Shown here piece after piece: positions 30,263 to 39,579 of a stretch of DNA of 64,000 nucleotides (position 1 is the first letter of the stretch; each line of letters starts with the position of its first letter). Origin of the DNA: Halobacteriales archaeon SW_8_68_21 (lineage in GTDB: Archaea > Halobacteriota > Halobacteria > Halobacteriales > Haloferacaceae); NCBI GenBank assembly GCA_003023405.1, contig PXST01000004.1:1-64000 (forward strand), written 5' to 3'. Below the pieces are notes generated by a model. The model was not told the origin of the DNA and searched no databases. It saw only the letters and a program-made list of their open reading frames with translations. The translations under genes were made by a program, and so were the position numbers.

Positions 30263-31249
30263 TTAAAATTCGACCGCCTCCAGAATTCCCTCCTCGATGC
30301 GTGCCGCAGACGGGAGGTAGTAGTCCTCCAGCGCGTACAGCGGGTACGGCACGTCGAACCCGGCGACGCGGCCGATCGGTGCCTCCTGATGTAACAGCGC
30401 CTCCTCCTGTAAGATTGCGGTTATCTCGCCGCCGAGGCCCCCAGTCTTGGGTGCCTCGTGGACGACGACCGCGCGGCCGGTCTTTTCGAACGCCTCGACG
30501 ATCGCCTCCCGGTCGAGCGGCGAGACCGTTCGGAGGTCGACCACCTCACACTCGATCCCCTCCTCGCCGAGCGTCTCCGCGGCCTCCAGCGTGGGGCGCG
30601 TCATCGCGCCGTAGGTGAACACGGCGACATCGTCGCCCTCCCGGCGCGTGGCCGCCTCGCCGATGGAGACCGTGTACGGCTCTTCGGGCACCTCCTCGCG
30701 GAACGCCCGGTAGATCAGCTTCGGTTCGAGGAATATCACCGGGTCGGGGTCGCGGATCGACGCCGCGAGCAGGCCCTTCGCCTCGTAGGGCGTCGAGGGG
30801 ATAACTACCTTCAGCCCGGCCTCGTGGGCGTAGAATGCCTCCTTCGACTCGGAGTGGTGTTCCGGCGCGCGGATGCCGCCGCCGTAGGGGGCACGCAGCG
30901 TCATCGGGAGGGTGAACCGCCCACGGCTTCGGGTGCGGAACCGCGCCATGTGCGAGACGATCTGGTCGAATCCGGGATACATGAACCCCGAAAACTGGAT
31001 CTCGGGGACGGGCCGCATCCCCATCGCGGCCATCCCGACCGCGGTGCCGACGATTCCCGATTCGGCGAGCGGCGTGTCGATCACGCGGTCGCCGCCGAAC
31101 TCGTCGAACAGCCCCTCCGTCGCGCGGAAGACGCCGCCGTTCTTCCCGACATCTTGGCCCATCACGACGACGTCGTCGTCCTCGCGCAGTTCGTTGTGTA
31201 GTCCGTCTCGTACCGCCTGTACCAGCGTGAGGTTCTGTGTGTCCGTCAT
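30263..31249 (-). CDS. 2-oxoacid dehydrogenase E1 beta subunit
   Basis: 328 residues. Typical E1beta features: GQDVGKNGGVFRATEGL, DTPLAESGIVGTAVGMA (with the catalytic-site Glu of thiamine diphosphate binding), and IRAPEHHSESKEAF with the active-site His pair. It pairs with E1alpha, whose stop directly abuts this ATG (TGAATG). The substrate is uncertain: haloarchaea oxidise pyruvate mainly by ferredoxin oxidoreductase, and such complexes have been tied to branched-chain or related 2-oxoacids. Confidence 0.93.
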   Translation of the reverse strand: MTDTQNLTLVQAVRDGLHNELREDDDVVVMGQDVGKNGGVFRATEGLFDEFGGDRVIDTPLAESGIVGTAVGMAAMGMRPVPEIQFSGFMYPGFDQIVSHMARFRTRSRGRFTLPMTLRAPYGGGIRAPEHHSESKEAFYAHEAGLKVVIPSTPYEAKGLLAASIRDPDPVIFLEPKLIYRAFREEVPEEPYTVSIGEAATRREGDDVAVFTYGAMTRPTLEAAETLGEEGIECEVVDLRTVSPLDREAIVEAFEKTGRAVVVHEAPKTGGLGGEITAILQEEALLHQEAPIGRVAGFDVPYPLYALEDYYLPSAARIEEGILEAVEF

Positions 31250-32365
31250 TCAGTCCTCCAGGAACGCCGCGTCGCCGCGGTCGTCGCGGAGCGCGGCGAG
31301 TGTTTCGTACTGTCGCTCCAGTTCGGGCGGAAGCTCCGCGTACGCGTGTTCGAACAACTCCCGCAGGTCAGGCCGCGCCATCGACTCCGCCTCGTCGATG
31401 GCGTCCGCGACCCGCGCCTCGACCGACGACTCGATCTCCGCGAGGCGCTCGTCGTCGAGGACGCCCCGGTCGCGGAGGTACGACTCCAGCCGGTCGATCG
31501 GGTCCTTCCGCTTCCAGCGCTCCACCTCGTCGTCGTCGCGGTAGACCGTGGGATCGTCGGCGGTCGTGTGCGCGCCGAACCGGTACTGGACCGCCTCGAT
31601 GAGCGTCGGGCGCGGTCGGTCGTCCTCGGGGTCGCGCGCCTTCTCCAACGCGGCCGCGGTGACGCTGTACACCGCGAGCGGGTCCATCCCGTCGACCTGA
31701 ACGCCGTCGATCCCGTACGCCTCGGCCTTCTGGGCCAGCGTCGCGCTCCGGGTCTGCCGCTCGCGGGGGACGGAGATAGCCCACTGGTTGTTGTTACAGA
31801 AGAAGACGGTCGGCGTGTCGAACACGCCGGCGAAGTTGATCCCCTCGTGGAAGTCGCCCTCGCTCGTCGCGCCGTCGCCGAAGTAACAGATGAACGCGTC
31901 GTCCTCGCCGCGGATCTTTGAGGCCCACGCAGCGCCCGTGGCGTGCGGGACCTGCGACGCGATGGGGACGGCGACGGGGAAGACGTTGACGCCCGGCGGC
32001 GCGTTGTTGCCGTCCTCGTGCCCCATCCAGTAGAGCAGCGTCTGTTTCAGCGGGAGGCCGTGGACCAGGGCGGCCCCGTGTTCGCGGTACGACGGGAGCA
32101 TCCAGTCGTCGTCGTCGAGCGCGTACGCCGAGCCGATCTGGGCACCCTCCTGTCCGGAGAGCGGGGGATACGTCCCCATCCGGCCCTGTCGCTGGAGGCT
32201 CACCGCGCGGCCGTCGAAGTGACGCGCCAACCGCATGTGCCTGTACATCCCGACGAGCGAGTCGTCGTCGAGGTCGGGGACGTCGCCGACGACCTCTCCG
32301 TCCTCGTCGAGGACGCGAACCGTATCGTCGTACGCCCTATCGAACACGTTCACAGTCGAACCCAC
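31250..32365 (-). CDS. 2-oxoacid dehydrogenase E1 alpha subunit
   Basis: 371 residues from a GTG at 32365 (GTG GGT TCG). Thiamine diphosphate motif GDGATSEGDFHE ending in FFCNNNQWAIS, and the phosphorylation-loop-like RFGAHTTADDPT. It forms an alpha2beta2 heterotetramer with the next gene. First gene of the operon; a TATA-like TTATACTAAATTATTT on the minus strand around 32407-32422 lies 42-57 nt upstream. It decarboxylates a 2-oxoacid and acylates the E2 lipoamide. Confidence 0.93.
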   Translation of the reverse strand: MGSTVNVFDRAYDDTVRVLDEDGEVVGDVPDLDDDSLVGMYRHMRLARHFDGRAVSLQRQGRMGTYPPLSGQEGAQIGSAYALDDDDWMLPSYREHGAALVHGLPLKQTLLYWMGHEDGNNAPPGVNVFPVAVPIASQVPHATGAAWASKIRGEDDAFICYFGDGATSEGDFHEGINFAGVFDTPTVFFCNNNQWAISVPRERQTRSATLAQKAEAYGIDGVQVDGMDPLAVYSVTAAALEKARDPEDDRPRPTLIEAVQYRFGAHTTADDPTVYRDDDEVERWKRKDPIDRLESYLRDRGVLDDERLAEIESSVEARVADAIDEAESMARPDLRELFEHAYAELPPELERQYETLAALRDDRGDAAFLED

Positions 32366-32743
32366 CTTCGCATGTCCGATACGTTCACCGCCCGGGTAAT
32401 ATCGTTTTCGTAAATAATTTAGTATAATCAGAAATAGCGGCCTCGGGATGAGAAACCGTCCATCAGACGGGGAGAGAATCGGACGTTTCTGAACAAACTA
32501 CGAGCGATTTGGCAATATTTTCGCCAACATGTGCGTTTCGCGGGTCAGTAACGGACGAACAGGAAGGTTTTCGCGACCGGTCGCCGGCGAAAGGGAAGGC
32601 CGCGAGTCCCGGCACCGCGGCTCAGCGGTTCGGGCGTGGATCAAGAAGAGAGACGAGCAGGGCGGAAGAGCTGACGAGCGAACCGACAAAAAAGACGAGC
32701 AGGGCGAGAGAACGGACCGGCGCGTCGCGGGCGGCGGGCGTCG
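32366..32743. other. 378-nt intergenic region with E1alpha promoter
   Basis: The first ~60 nt hold the probable E1alpha promoter (AT-rich block at 32405-32425). The remaining ~300 nt contain no supported gene; the plus-strand frames there have Arg/Ser-rich, unlikely sequence. I see no tRNA, strong hairpin or repeat. Confidence 0.5.
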
Positions 32744-33148
32744 CTACCCGAGTCGGAAGGAGGGTTCGTCCGGCTCGCCGTCGAGGTCCTCCAGGTGGAT
32801 CACCTCGTCGTCGCCCTCCTCCAACTGCTCGCGGAGGTAGTTGACGTATCGCTTGTGCTCTTCGAGCTGTTCGCGGAGGTGTTCGGCCTCCAGCTCCAGC
32901 CGCTCGTGTTCGCGGACGAAGCTCTTCGGGACCTCGATCTTCGGGGGGAACGACTCGCCGTCGTCGCCGGTGCCGTCCAGTTCGGACTCCGGGACGACTC
33001 GGACCTGACCGTCGTGGGCAACGAGCGCGTCCACGTAGTCCCGGAAGACCGCCGACAGCGAGATGTCTCGCTCCTCGGCGATGTCGCGGAGGGCCTCGAA
33101 CGCGCCCTCGTTGACGCGGAACGAGATCGTCTTGTTCTTGTTGCCCAT
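32744..33148 (-). CDS. Ribbon-helix-helix protein with C-terminal coiled coil
   Basis: 134 residues. The N-terminal ~50 residues, KTISFRVNEGAFEALRDIAE then ISLSAVFRDYVDALV, form a CopG-like RHH fold. Residues 75-110 are charged heptads (EHERLELEAEHLREQLEE) predicted to be a coiled coil, then an acidic tail. RHH proteins are dimeric DNA-binding regulators, and haloarchaeal examples control division genes, but I cannot tie this one to a target. The promoter contains a TTAAGT/ACTTAA inverted repeat, a possible autoregulatory site. Start at the MGNKNK ATG fits leaderless spacing. Confidence 0.8.
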   Translation of the reverse strand: MGNKNKTISFRVNEGAFEALRDIAEERDISLSAVFRDYVDALVAHDGQVRVVPESELDGTGDDGESFPPKIEVPKSFVREHERLELEAEHLREQLEEHKRYVNYLREQLEEGDDEVIHLEDLDGEPDEPSFRLG

Positions 33149-33151
33149 TAG

Positions 33152-33179
33152 TTAAGTATTGGTCCCGCGTCTCACTTAA
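33152..33179 (-). promoter_or_regulatory. RHH gene promoter with inverted repeat
   Basis: Arms TTAAGT (33152-33157) and ACTTAA (33174-33179) flank 16 bp. On the minus strand CTTAAG about 28 nt before the ATG fits a TATA box, and the other arm sits next to the start codon. Autoregulation is inferred. Confidence 0.45.
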
Positions 33180-33266
33180 GCGTTTGTCAGACAGTTACAC
33201 GAACAAAAGTCGCGTTCGACGGTCGGCCGCACCGACTGCCGCGGATCTCCGCGACGGGCCGACCGC

Positions 33267-33917
33267 TCAGGGCTCCGGCGTGCCGGCCGGGTCCGTCTCG
33301 TCCGGGACGGCGTCGTTGGGCGCGGCGTCGCCCGCGAGTTCGTCGCCGCCGCCGTCGAGGTCTTCGAGCGCCGACAGCGCGGCGGTCTTGTACGTCTCGG
33401 GGTCGGACTCATACTCCTCGCGGGCCATCCGCGCGTACTCGTTGCCCTCGTCGTCGAACGCGGCGACTCGCTCGACGGTGCGGCGGGCGGTCTCCGCGAC
33501 CCAGCGGTCGCGGGTGGCGGCATCGACCTCGGTGATCGACTCGGGGCGGACGGAGACCCGGACCGTGCCGTCGTCGGTCTCGTAGGTCCGGGGTTTCCCC
33601 ACGACTGCGACGTACGCCGGGGGCTCTAGGTCCCGGAGTTTGGAAGCGGCTTCCGGCTGGTACTGGCCGGCGTACACGAAGAACGTGCCCGTCGGGTCGA
33701 CGATGCGGCCGCGCCAGTACTCGCTGTCGTCGCCGACATCTTCCTTCTCGGTGAGCGTGCCCGCGAAGAACACGCGGTTCGAGGACTCGCCGGTCGGCAG
33801 CAGCGCGTAGACGGGGGCGCGCTCGTCGTCGGACTCGGTGAACGTGTAGCCGGCGTCATTGAATTCGCTTGCGAACACGCGCCGGGCGACCTCTCGGGTG
33901 GGTGCGGACTGGCTCAT
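33267..33917 (-). CDS. RPA-associated protein (RPAP3-like)
   Basis: 216 residues. OB-fold region with NRVFFAGTLTEKEDVG, EYWRGRIVDPTGTFFVYAGQYQPEA and PPAYVAVVGKPRTY, matching the haloarchaeal proteins encoded beside RPA (COG3390 type). In Haloferax, rpa3 and rpap3 are co-transcribed and their products bind together. The start codon abuts the RPA stop (TAAATG). An acidic C-terminal tail is present. Confidence 0.88.
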   Translation of the reverse strand: MSQSAPTREVARRVFASEFNDAGYTFTESDDERAPVYALLPTGESSNRVFFAGTLTEKEDVGDDSEYWRGRIVDPTGTFFVYAGQYQPEAASKLRDLEPPAYVAVVGKPRTYETDDGTVRVSVRPESITEVDAATRDRWVAETARRTVERVAAFDDEGNEYARMAREEYESDPETYKTAALSALEDLDGGGDELAGDAAPNDAVPDETDPAGTPEP

Positions 33918-34844
33918 TTAAATCGACCTCGCTTCGATCAGCGCGTTCTCAACGTCGACCGTGCCGGGATCTTCCATCTCGTCGACCAAGACGTACCGGC
34001 CGAAGGTGGGACCGGTGACGCGGTAGTAGCGCCCGAGTACGTCCTCGCCCATCTCCTCGGCGACGACCGTGGTGTCGAGCGCGTCCATCGCCATGTCCTT
34101 CGCCGCTTCGAGGGTCATGCCGGTGAGCTCCTCGGTGGCCTCGCGGTCGAAGATGACCTCGGTGACGGTCTCGCCGTCGTCGAGGACGCCTTTGATCCGC
34201 AGGTCGAACTCGCCTTCGACCTGTCCGTGTTCGGAGCAGCGGCCGTTCTGGAGGACGCGCGTACAGTCGTCCTCCGGGCAGCGTTTGATCAGCCCGGAGC
34301 CGGACTGGATGTCGACGAGCGCGCCTTCGACGGTGTCGGCGTTGTCGCCGACATCGATCTCCTCGTCGATCTCGGTGATACCGGTCGTCCGGTTGAGCTT
34401 CACCGAGTAGCTGCCCTCGTACTCGTCGGTGACGACGTTCGTCAGCTCGTACGCCTGTCCCTCGGTCAGTTCGGGGAGGTCGGAGGTCTCGAAGGCGACG
34501 AACTTGATCGTGCCCGACTCGTCGCCGAGGAGGCCGACCTGCGAGATGGAGTCGCTGCGTGGCTCCCAGAGGTCGACCAGCTCCACGCGTACGTCGACCC
34601 ACTGCTCGTCCTCGTCGATGTCGTTGACGAGGACCTCCTCGCTGCCACCGCGGCCGAGCTCGTCGCGCTCCATGCCGGCGTCTTCGAGGTAGCTGTTGGT
34701 GACGCTCCGGCTCGCCTCGTCGAGCGGCACGCGGTACTCGTCGACGAGCGTCGTAAGCCGCTCCTCGACGTCGTCGGGATCGACATCCGCGTGGTCCGAG
34801 AACTGTTCCGCTATCGCTTCCGCTTCCTGTCGCAGTTCGCTCAT
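33918..34844 (-). CDS. Single-stranded DNA-binding protein RPA (RPA3-like)
   Basis: 308 residues. The N-terminal helical region is followed by an OB fold (WVDVRVELVDLWEPRSDSISQVG and GTIKFVAFETSDLP) and a zinc-binding motif CPEDDC...GRCSEHG near residue 188, then a second beta-rich region. One OB fold plus zinc finger matches haloarchaeal RPA3 rather than the three-OB RPA1. Binds ssDNA in replication and repair. Operon with the RPA-associated protein. Confidence 0.9.
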   Translation of the reverse strand: MSELRQEAEAIAEQFSDHADVDPDDVEERLTTLVDEYRVPLDEASRSVTNSYLEDAGMERDELGRGGSEEVLVNDIDEDEQWVDVRVELVDLWEPRSDSISQVGLLGDESGTIKFVAFETSDLPELTEGQAYELTNVVTDEYEGSYSVKLNRTTGITEIDEEIDVGDNADTVEGALVDIQSGSGLIKRCPEDDCTRVLQNGRCSEHGQVEGEFDLRIKGVLDDGETVTEVIFDREATEELTGMTLEAAKDMAMDALDTTVVAEEMGEDVLGRYYRVTGPTFGRYVLVDEMEDPGTVDVENALIEARSI

Positions 34845-35118
34845 GGGGTGTCTCCGCCTCCGGTGTTGTTTCGGTGGGAGGCGTACGAGTGTTGGTTCCA
34901 GATGGTATTAAAACGTACGTGACCGCGGTGAAAGTGAACAGAAAACGGCGTCTGAGGGGGTCTGAACGGGTTTTTCTCGATCCGGGAAGGTCGGCCGACG
35001 CGGTGACGCCGAGCGCGTCAGACGCCCGTCAGCCACGCGCGGGCTTCGTTTCAAGTGGAACGATCACACGGATCGCAGCCGCACGGAGCGGGAGTCCGGC
35101 GAGCGTGACGAGAACGAC

Positions 35119-35653
35119 GGCGGTGGCGCGCGCCTCCGAGCGCTCTTAAAGGGGCGCGAGTAGCGAGGGACCGAAGTTCCCTCGGACAGCCGGCGGCGAA
35201 GCTGCCGGCGAGAGCGTCGCGCGAGGGAGTCGCGAGCGAACGGCGACCGAAGGGAGCCTGAGCGAGCGACGAGGAGCGTGGTTCGAGACGCCCCCGGCGT
35301 CTCGTCATCGCCAGAGATCGGTGATCTCTGGCCAGCAGTCGGAACGCGGAACGTTCCGACAACGTCACGAAAGTCTTCGATTTTCGAACGACAGCGAGCG
35401 TACGCCCGCCTCTTGGCCGGAGCTTCGGGAGTGTCCGCGTCGATCGGCGATTTATAAACAAGAACCTCATCGTACAGCCGAGCGACTAGGGCTTCGGAGC
35501 GGTTCGTGTCGATCAACCGCTTATAAGTAGCAATACCGTCGTACGGCCGAGTGACTGGGGCTTCGGGAGTGTCCGTGTCGATCGCCGGTTTATAAGTAAG
35601 AACGTCATCGTACGGCCGAGCGGCTGGGGCTTCGGCGGACTCGGGCCGTGGAA
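35119..35653. repeat. Modular hairpin/tandem-repeat element, copy A
   Basis: Within a ~830-nt gap (34845-35676). Modules: a head GGTGGCGCGCGCCT at 35122-35135; perfect hairpins CGAGACGCC-CCC-GGCGTCTCG (35284-35304), CCAGAGATC-GGT-GATCTCTGG (35311-35331) and TCGGAACG-CGGAA-CGTTCCGA (35339-35359); then three tandem 69-70 bp units starting 35422; and a tail GGGGCTTCGGCGGACTCGG from 35627. Head, a hairpin after GAGGGACC, and tail recur at 46051-46291. No protein-like frame is seen. Family and function unknown. Confidence 0.7.
35422..35630 (+). repeat. Three tandem 69-70 bp units with TATA-like cores
   Basis: Units begin GCTTCGG at 35422, 35491 and 35560; a fourth GCTTCGG at 35630 opens the tail. 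Each has TCGATC, then TTTATAA or CTTATAA, then (A/G)TCGTAC(A/G)GCCGAG, with a few differences between units. The regular period and TATA-like core are the notable features; there are no variable spacers of CRISPR type. Confidence 0.8.
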
Positions 35654-35676
35654 TCGATAGTCGAGCCGCGACCGTC

Positions 35677-36606
35677 TCAGTCCGCGTCGGGGAACGGCAC
35701 CTCGATCAGGTCGCCGTCGTCGGGGAGCAGGCACTCGCCGTCGAACGCCTCGCGGGCCTCGTCGCGGATCGGGCGCGGGTCCGCGGCGTACCGCGAGGAG
35801 ATATGGACCAGAGCGAGCCGCTTTGCGTTCGCGCGGTCGGCGATCGACGCCGCCTCGCGGCCGGTGGAGTGGGCCGTGTCGCGGGCGCGGTCGGCCATGT
35901 CCTCGGCGAAGGTGGCGTCGTGGATCAGCAGGTCGGCGTCCGCGGCGGCCTCGACCGTCGACTCCCGCGGGCGCGTGTCCGCGGTGTACACCAGTTTGCG
36001 GCCCGGACGCGGCGGCCCGACCACCTGCTCGGGGTCGACGACCGTGCCGTCCTCGGTCTCGACCGACTCGCCCTCGTGGAGCCGACCGAACTTCGGCCCG
36101 ATGGGGACGCCGAGTTCCTCCGCTTTCGGGCGATCGAATCGGCCGGGGCGGTCGGCCTCCGCGAGGACGTACCCCTGCGACACCGTCCGGTGGTCCGTCT
36201 CGAAGACGCACACGGCGTACTCGTCGGTCTCGTGGGCGATCTCGCCGGGAGCGACCGGCTCGATCCGGACGGGGAACGCCGGGTCGTGGCCGACCGCGCA
36301 GACGAGGTCGCGGAGGTGGTCATCGGTCCCCGGTGGGCAGTGGACCGTCAGCGGGTCGGTGCGGTCGTTGAACCCGAGCGTCTGGACGAGTCCGGGGATC
36401 CCGAGGACGTGGTCGCCGTGGAGGTGCGAGACGAAGATCCGATCGACGGCGAACCCGGTCCCGGCGCGCATCATCTCGCGCTGGGTGCCCTCGCCGCAGT
36501 CGAAGAGGAAGCGGTCGCCCTCGCGGTTGACGAAGACGGCGCTCGCCGCGCGCTCGACGGTCGGAACGGCACCGCCCGTCCCGAGGAACGTGACGCGAAG
36601 AGACAT
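35677..36606 (-). CDS. rnz: Ribonuclease Z (tRNA 3'-processing)
   Basis: 309 residues. The metallo-beta-lactamase zinc motif HLHGDH is at residues 61-66, with further ligands in ETDHRTVSQG, ADTRPR and LVHISSRYA. It cleaves pre-tRNA after the discriminator base. The frame extends upstream but ATG 36606 (MSLRVTFLGTGGAVP) is the family start. A hairpin/repeat element lies directly downstream. Confidence 0.95.
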   Translation of the reverse strand: MSLRVTFLGTGGAVPTVERAASAVFVNREGDRFLFDCGEGTQREMMRAGTGFAVDRIFVSHLHGDHVLGIPGLVQTLGFNDRTDPLTVHCPPGTDDHLRDLVCAVGHDPAFPVRIEPVAPGEIAHETDEYAVCVFETDHRTVSQGYVLAEADRPGRFDRPKAEELGVPIGPKFGRLHEGESVETEDGTVVDPEQVVGPPRPGRKLVYTADTRPRESTVEAAADADLLIHDATFAEDMADRARDTAHSTGREAASIADRANAKRLALVHISSRYAADPRPIRDEAREAFDGECLLPDDGDLIEVPFPDAD

Positions 36607-36720
36607 GGCGATCTGTCCGGGCGGCGGTTGTAAACCGGTGTCGATGCGGACGGGCGCGGACGGGGCGGCCGAGTCACCCGCGGGCGACACCCACATGAGG
36701 CCGGCGGCCCGAACGCGGCC

Positions 36721-36999
36721 ATGCGAGAGCCGATCGCCGCCCTGACCCGGCAGGAGGGGTGGCGCGCCGAGGGCGCGGCCGCCCGCGTCCACTACGAGGG
36801 GGCCAGCGAGCAGTTCGCGGTGGAGTTCTACGCCGAGACGGAGCGCGTCCTCTACTGGTCCGTCCCGACCGAGGAGGCGGAGTCCGGCACGGCCGCGCCG
36901 GTCCCGCGCAAACACATTCCCGATCCGCTCAGGCGTCGCGTCCGAGACGACTTAGAGACCGCTGGCGTCGACCCCGCGACCGAGCGGCACGAACTCTGA
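36721..36999 (+). CDS. Short haloarchaeal protein of unknown function
   Basis: 92 residues, MREPIAALTRQEGWRAEGAA, with an alternating beta pattern (ARVHYEGASEQFAVEFYAE) and a basic/acidic C-terminus. It is divergent from rnz with 114 nt between the starts. No recognised domain, signal or membrane segment; soluble and acidic. It looks like a conserved haloarchaeal small protein but I cannot name a family. Confidence 0.6.
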   Translation: MREPIAALTRQEGWRAEGAAARVHYEGASEQFAVEFYAETERVLYWSVPTEEAESGTAAPVPRKHIPDPLRRRVRDDLETAGVDPATERHEL

Positions 37000-37132
37000 G
37001 GCCGCGGGCGGCGATCGCCGCCACGGCTCGGGGGAATCGAGGCCCGATCGCCCCCGCGTTACCGGCGTTTTCTGCCGACGTATTTCGGTTCGAAGGAAAC
37101 CTATTTGCCCGCCTACCTGATACGAATACGTG

Positions 37133-39103
37133 ATGAGTGGCGTCGACTGGGAAGAAGACGATCCCTTCGAGGAACAGCGGGATAAGATAGAGAATCCGAT
37201 GAAACGGCTGTTCGTTGAGTACGGCCGCGACTACGTCCCGCCGGTGACGGTGGGGATCTTCGCGAGCGTCTTCGCGCGGCTCCTCGATCTCTTGCCCCCG
37301 CTCATGCTCGGGATCGCCGTCGACGCCATCTTCTACACCGATACACGGCAGGCGGCCGGCGAGGTGCCGGCGTTCAACGAGCAGATCCCGCTCGTACTCC
37401 TCCCCGACGCGTGGCTGCCGACGGCCCAGACGGGGCAGTTCTGGTTCACCATCGCCGTCATCGGCGGGGCGTTCGGGATCGGGGCGGGGTTCCACTGGGT
37501 CCGCAATTGGGGGTTCAACGCCTTCGCCCAGAACATCCAGCACGACGTGCGGACGGACACCTACGACAAGATGCAGCGGCTGAACATGGAGTTCTTCTCT
37601 GACAAACAGACCGGGGAGATGATGTCCATCCTCTCGAACGACGTGAACCGGCTCGAACGGTTCTTAAACGACGGGATGAACTCCCTGTTCCGCCTCTCGG
37701 TGATGGTGATCGGTATCGGCGTCCTCCTCTTCTGGATCAACTGGCAACTCGCCTTGGTCGCGCTGCTGCCGGTGCCGGTCATCGGCGGGTTCACGTACCT
37801 GTTCATCAAGACCATCCAGCCGAAGTACGCCGAGGTGCGGTCGTCGGTCGGGAAGATGAACTCTCGGCTGGAGAACAACCTCGGCGGCATTCAGGTGATC
37901 AAGTCGTCGAACACGGAGCCGTACGAGTCCGACCGCGTCGACGACGTGTCGATGGACTACTTCGGCGCCAACTGGGACGCGATCACGACGCGGATCAAGT
38001 TCTTCCCGGCGCTCCGCGTACTCGCCGGCGTCGGCTTCGTGTTCACGTTCATCATCGGCGGCCTGTGGGTGTTCAAAGAGACGCCGCCGGGACCGTTCAC
38101 CGGCAACCTCTCGGTCGGGATGTTCGTCGTGTTCATCCTCTACACGCAGCGGTTCATCTGGCCGATGGCCCAGTTCGGCCAGATCATCAACATGTACCAG
38201 CGCGCCCGCGCCTCCTCCGCGCGGATATTCGGCCTGATGGACGAGCCGTCGCGGCTCGCCGAGGAGCCTGACGCCGAGGACCTGGTCGTCGCCGACGGCG
38301 ACGTGACCTACGACGACGTCTCCTTCGGGTACGACGACGAGACGATAATCGAGGACGTGGACTTCTCCGTTGCGGGCGGCGAGACGCTCGCGCTGGTCGG
38401 CCCGACCGGTGCTGGGAAGTCGACGGTCCTCAAGCTCCTGCTCCGCATGTACGATGTCGACGAGGGGGCGATCGGGATCGACGGGCAGGACGTCCGCGGC
38501 GTGACCCTCGAGTCGCTCCGCCGGTCGATCGGCTACGTCGGGCAGTCCTCGTACCTGTTTTATGGCACCGTGCGCGAGAACATCACCTACGGGACTTTCG
38601 ACGCGACCGACGAGGAGGTACGCGAGGCCGCGGAGGCCGCCGAGGCCCACGACTTCATCGAGAACCTCCCCGACGGCTACGACACGATGGTCGGCGAGCG
38701 CGGCGTGAAGCTCTCCGGCGGCCAGCGCCAGCGCGTCACCATCGCCCGGGCGGTCCTCAAAGACCCCGACATCCTCATCCTCGACGAGGCGACGTCCGAC
38801 GTCGACACCGAGACGGAGATGCTGATCCAGCGCTCGCTCGACCGGCTCACGGCCGACCGGACGACGTTCGCGATCGCCCACCGGCTCTCGACGATCAAGG
38901 ACGCGGACACCATCCTCGTGTTGGAGGGCGGGAAGATCGCGGAGCGGGGCACTCACGACGAGCTGCTCGACAACGACGGGCTGTACGCGCACCTCTGGGG
39001 CGTTCAGGCGGGCGAGATAGACGAACTGCCACAGGAGTTCATCGACCGGGCACAGGAGCGCACCGCGCGGATCGTCGAGGACGCAGAGACCGACGACGAC
39101 TGA
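37133..39103 (+). CDS. ABC exporter (fused transmembrane and ATPase domains)
   Basis: 656 residues from the ATG at 37133 (a GTG is one codon before). Six transmembrane helices in residues ~35-350 form the type-IV exporter core. The nucleotide-binding domain has Walker A GPTGAGKST, Q-loop VGQSSYLFYGT, signature LSGGQRQRV, Walker B ILILDEATSDVD and switch His IAHRLS. All catalytic residues are intact, so a homodimer would be functional. Such MsbA/LmrA-like proteins export lipids or drugs; the substrate is not evident from context. The acidic tail is haloadaptive. Confidence 0.93.
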   Translation: MSGVDWEEDDPFEEQRDKIENPMKRLFVEYGRDYVPPVTVGIFASVFARLLDLLPPLMLGIAVDAIFYTDTRQAAGEVPAFNEQIPLVLLPDAWLPTAQTGQFWFTIAVIGGAFGIGAGFHWVRNWGFNAFAQNIQHDVRTDTYDKMQRLNMEFFSDKQTGEMMSILSNDVNRLERFLNDGMNSLFRLSVMVIGIGVLLFWINWQLALVALLPVPVIGGFTYLFIKTIQPKYAEVRSSVGKMNSRLENNLGGIQVIKSSNTEPYESDRVDDVSMDYFGANWDAITTRIKFFPALRVLAGVGFVFTFIIGGLWVFKETPPGPFTGNLSVGMFVVFILYTQRFIWPMAQFGQIINMYQRARASSARIFGLMDEPSRLAEEPDAEDLVVADGDVTYDDVSFGYDDETIIEDVDFSVAGGETLALVGPTGAGKSTVLKLLLRMYDVDEGAIGIDGQDVRGVTLESLRRSIGYVGQSSYLFYGTVRENITYGTFDATDEEVREAAEAAEAHDFIENLPDGYDTMVGERGVKLSGGQRQRVTIARAVLKDPDILILDEATSDVDTETEMLIQRSLDRLTADRTTFAIAHRLSTIKDADTILVLEGGKIAERGTHDELLDNDGLYAHLWGVQAGEIDELPQEFIDRAQERTARIVEDAETDDD

Positions 39104-39149
39104 TCGGGATCGTCACCGACCCGGCCGCCACGGGGGCCCGACCACCTCG

Positions 39150-39461
39150 TCACCGCGGGAGGCGGGTCCAGTCGTCCGGCGGTGCCTCCGAGGGCGCGTC
39201 GGCGTAGCCGAGCGCGTCGAGGACGGCCTCGCGGACGTCCGACGGCTCGCGGAACTGCGTCTCCTCGCAGTCTTCGAGCAGGCAGGCGAACCGCTCGGTC
39301 GCCGTCGGCGTCTCCAGCTCAGCGCCGCCGTACTGCTCTGTCAGCTCCGCGGCCGTCACCGGATACCGATGCTCGCGGAGCGCCCGCTTCAGCGGACCGA
39401 ACGACACGTCGGGGGCCCGCTCGGGTTCCCCCGAACCGCGTTCCGCGTTGTCACCGGTCAT
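39150..39461 (-). CDS. Small haloarchaeal protein (DUF5789-like)
   Basis: 103 residues from MTGDNAERGSGEP. The core SFGPLKRALREHRYPVTAAELTEQ then GAELETPTATERF resembles haloarchaeal DUF5789 proteins (short wHTH-like helices). The frame runs on upstream but that part is Ser/Thr-rich and unlike protein. Unknown function; convergent with the ABC exporter. Confidence 0.6.
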   Translation of the reverse strand: MTGDNAERGSGEPERAPDVSFGPLKRALREHRYPVTAAELTEQYGGAELETPTATERFACLLEDCEETQFREPSDVREAVLDALGYADAPSEAPPDDWTRLPR

Positions 39462-39579
39462 AAGGCCCTGATCGGCGGGGATCGGCATAATACCGGGGGT
39501 CAGGGGTGTCGTGATACCCTGGGAGCGGCCGGCGGGCCGCGACCGTCGGCTATACGGCGGCGGGTGCCGACGTGTCGGT

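Noticed and set aside
35064-35516. 150-residue minus-strand frame in the repeat region
   Set aside because: Its sequence follows the repeats and hairpins and is Arg/Ser-rich, so it is not a gene.
35422-35630. CRISPR array
   Set aside because: Units are contiguous and similar along their whole length; there are no unique spacers, and no cas genes are near.
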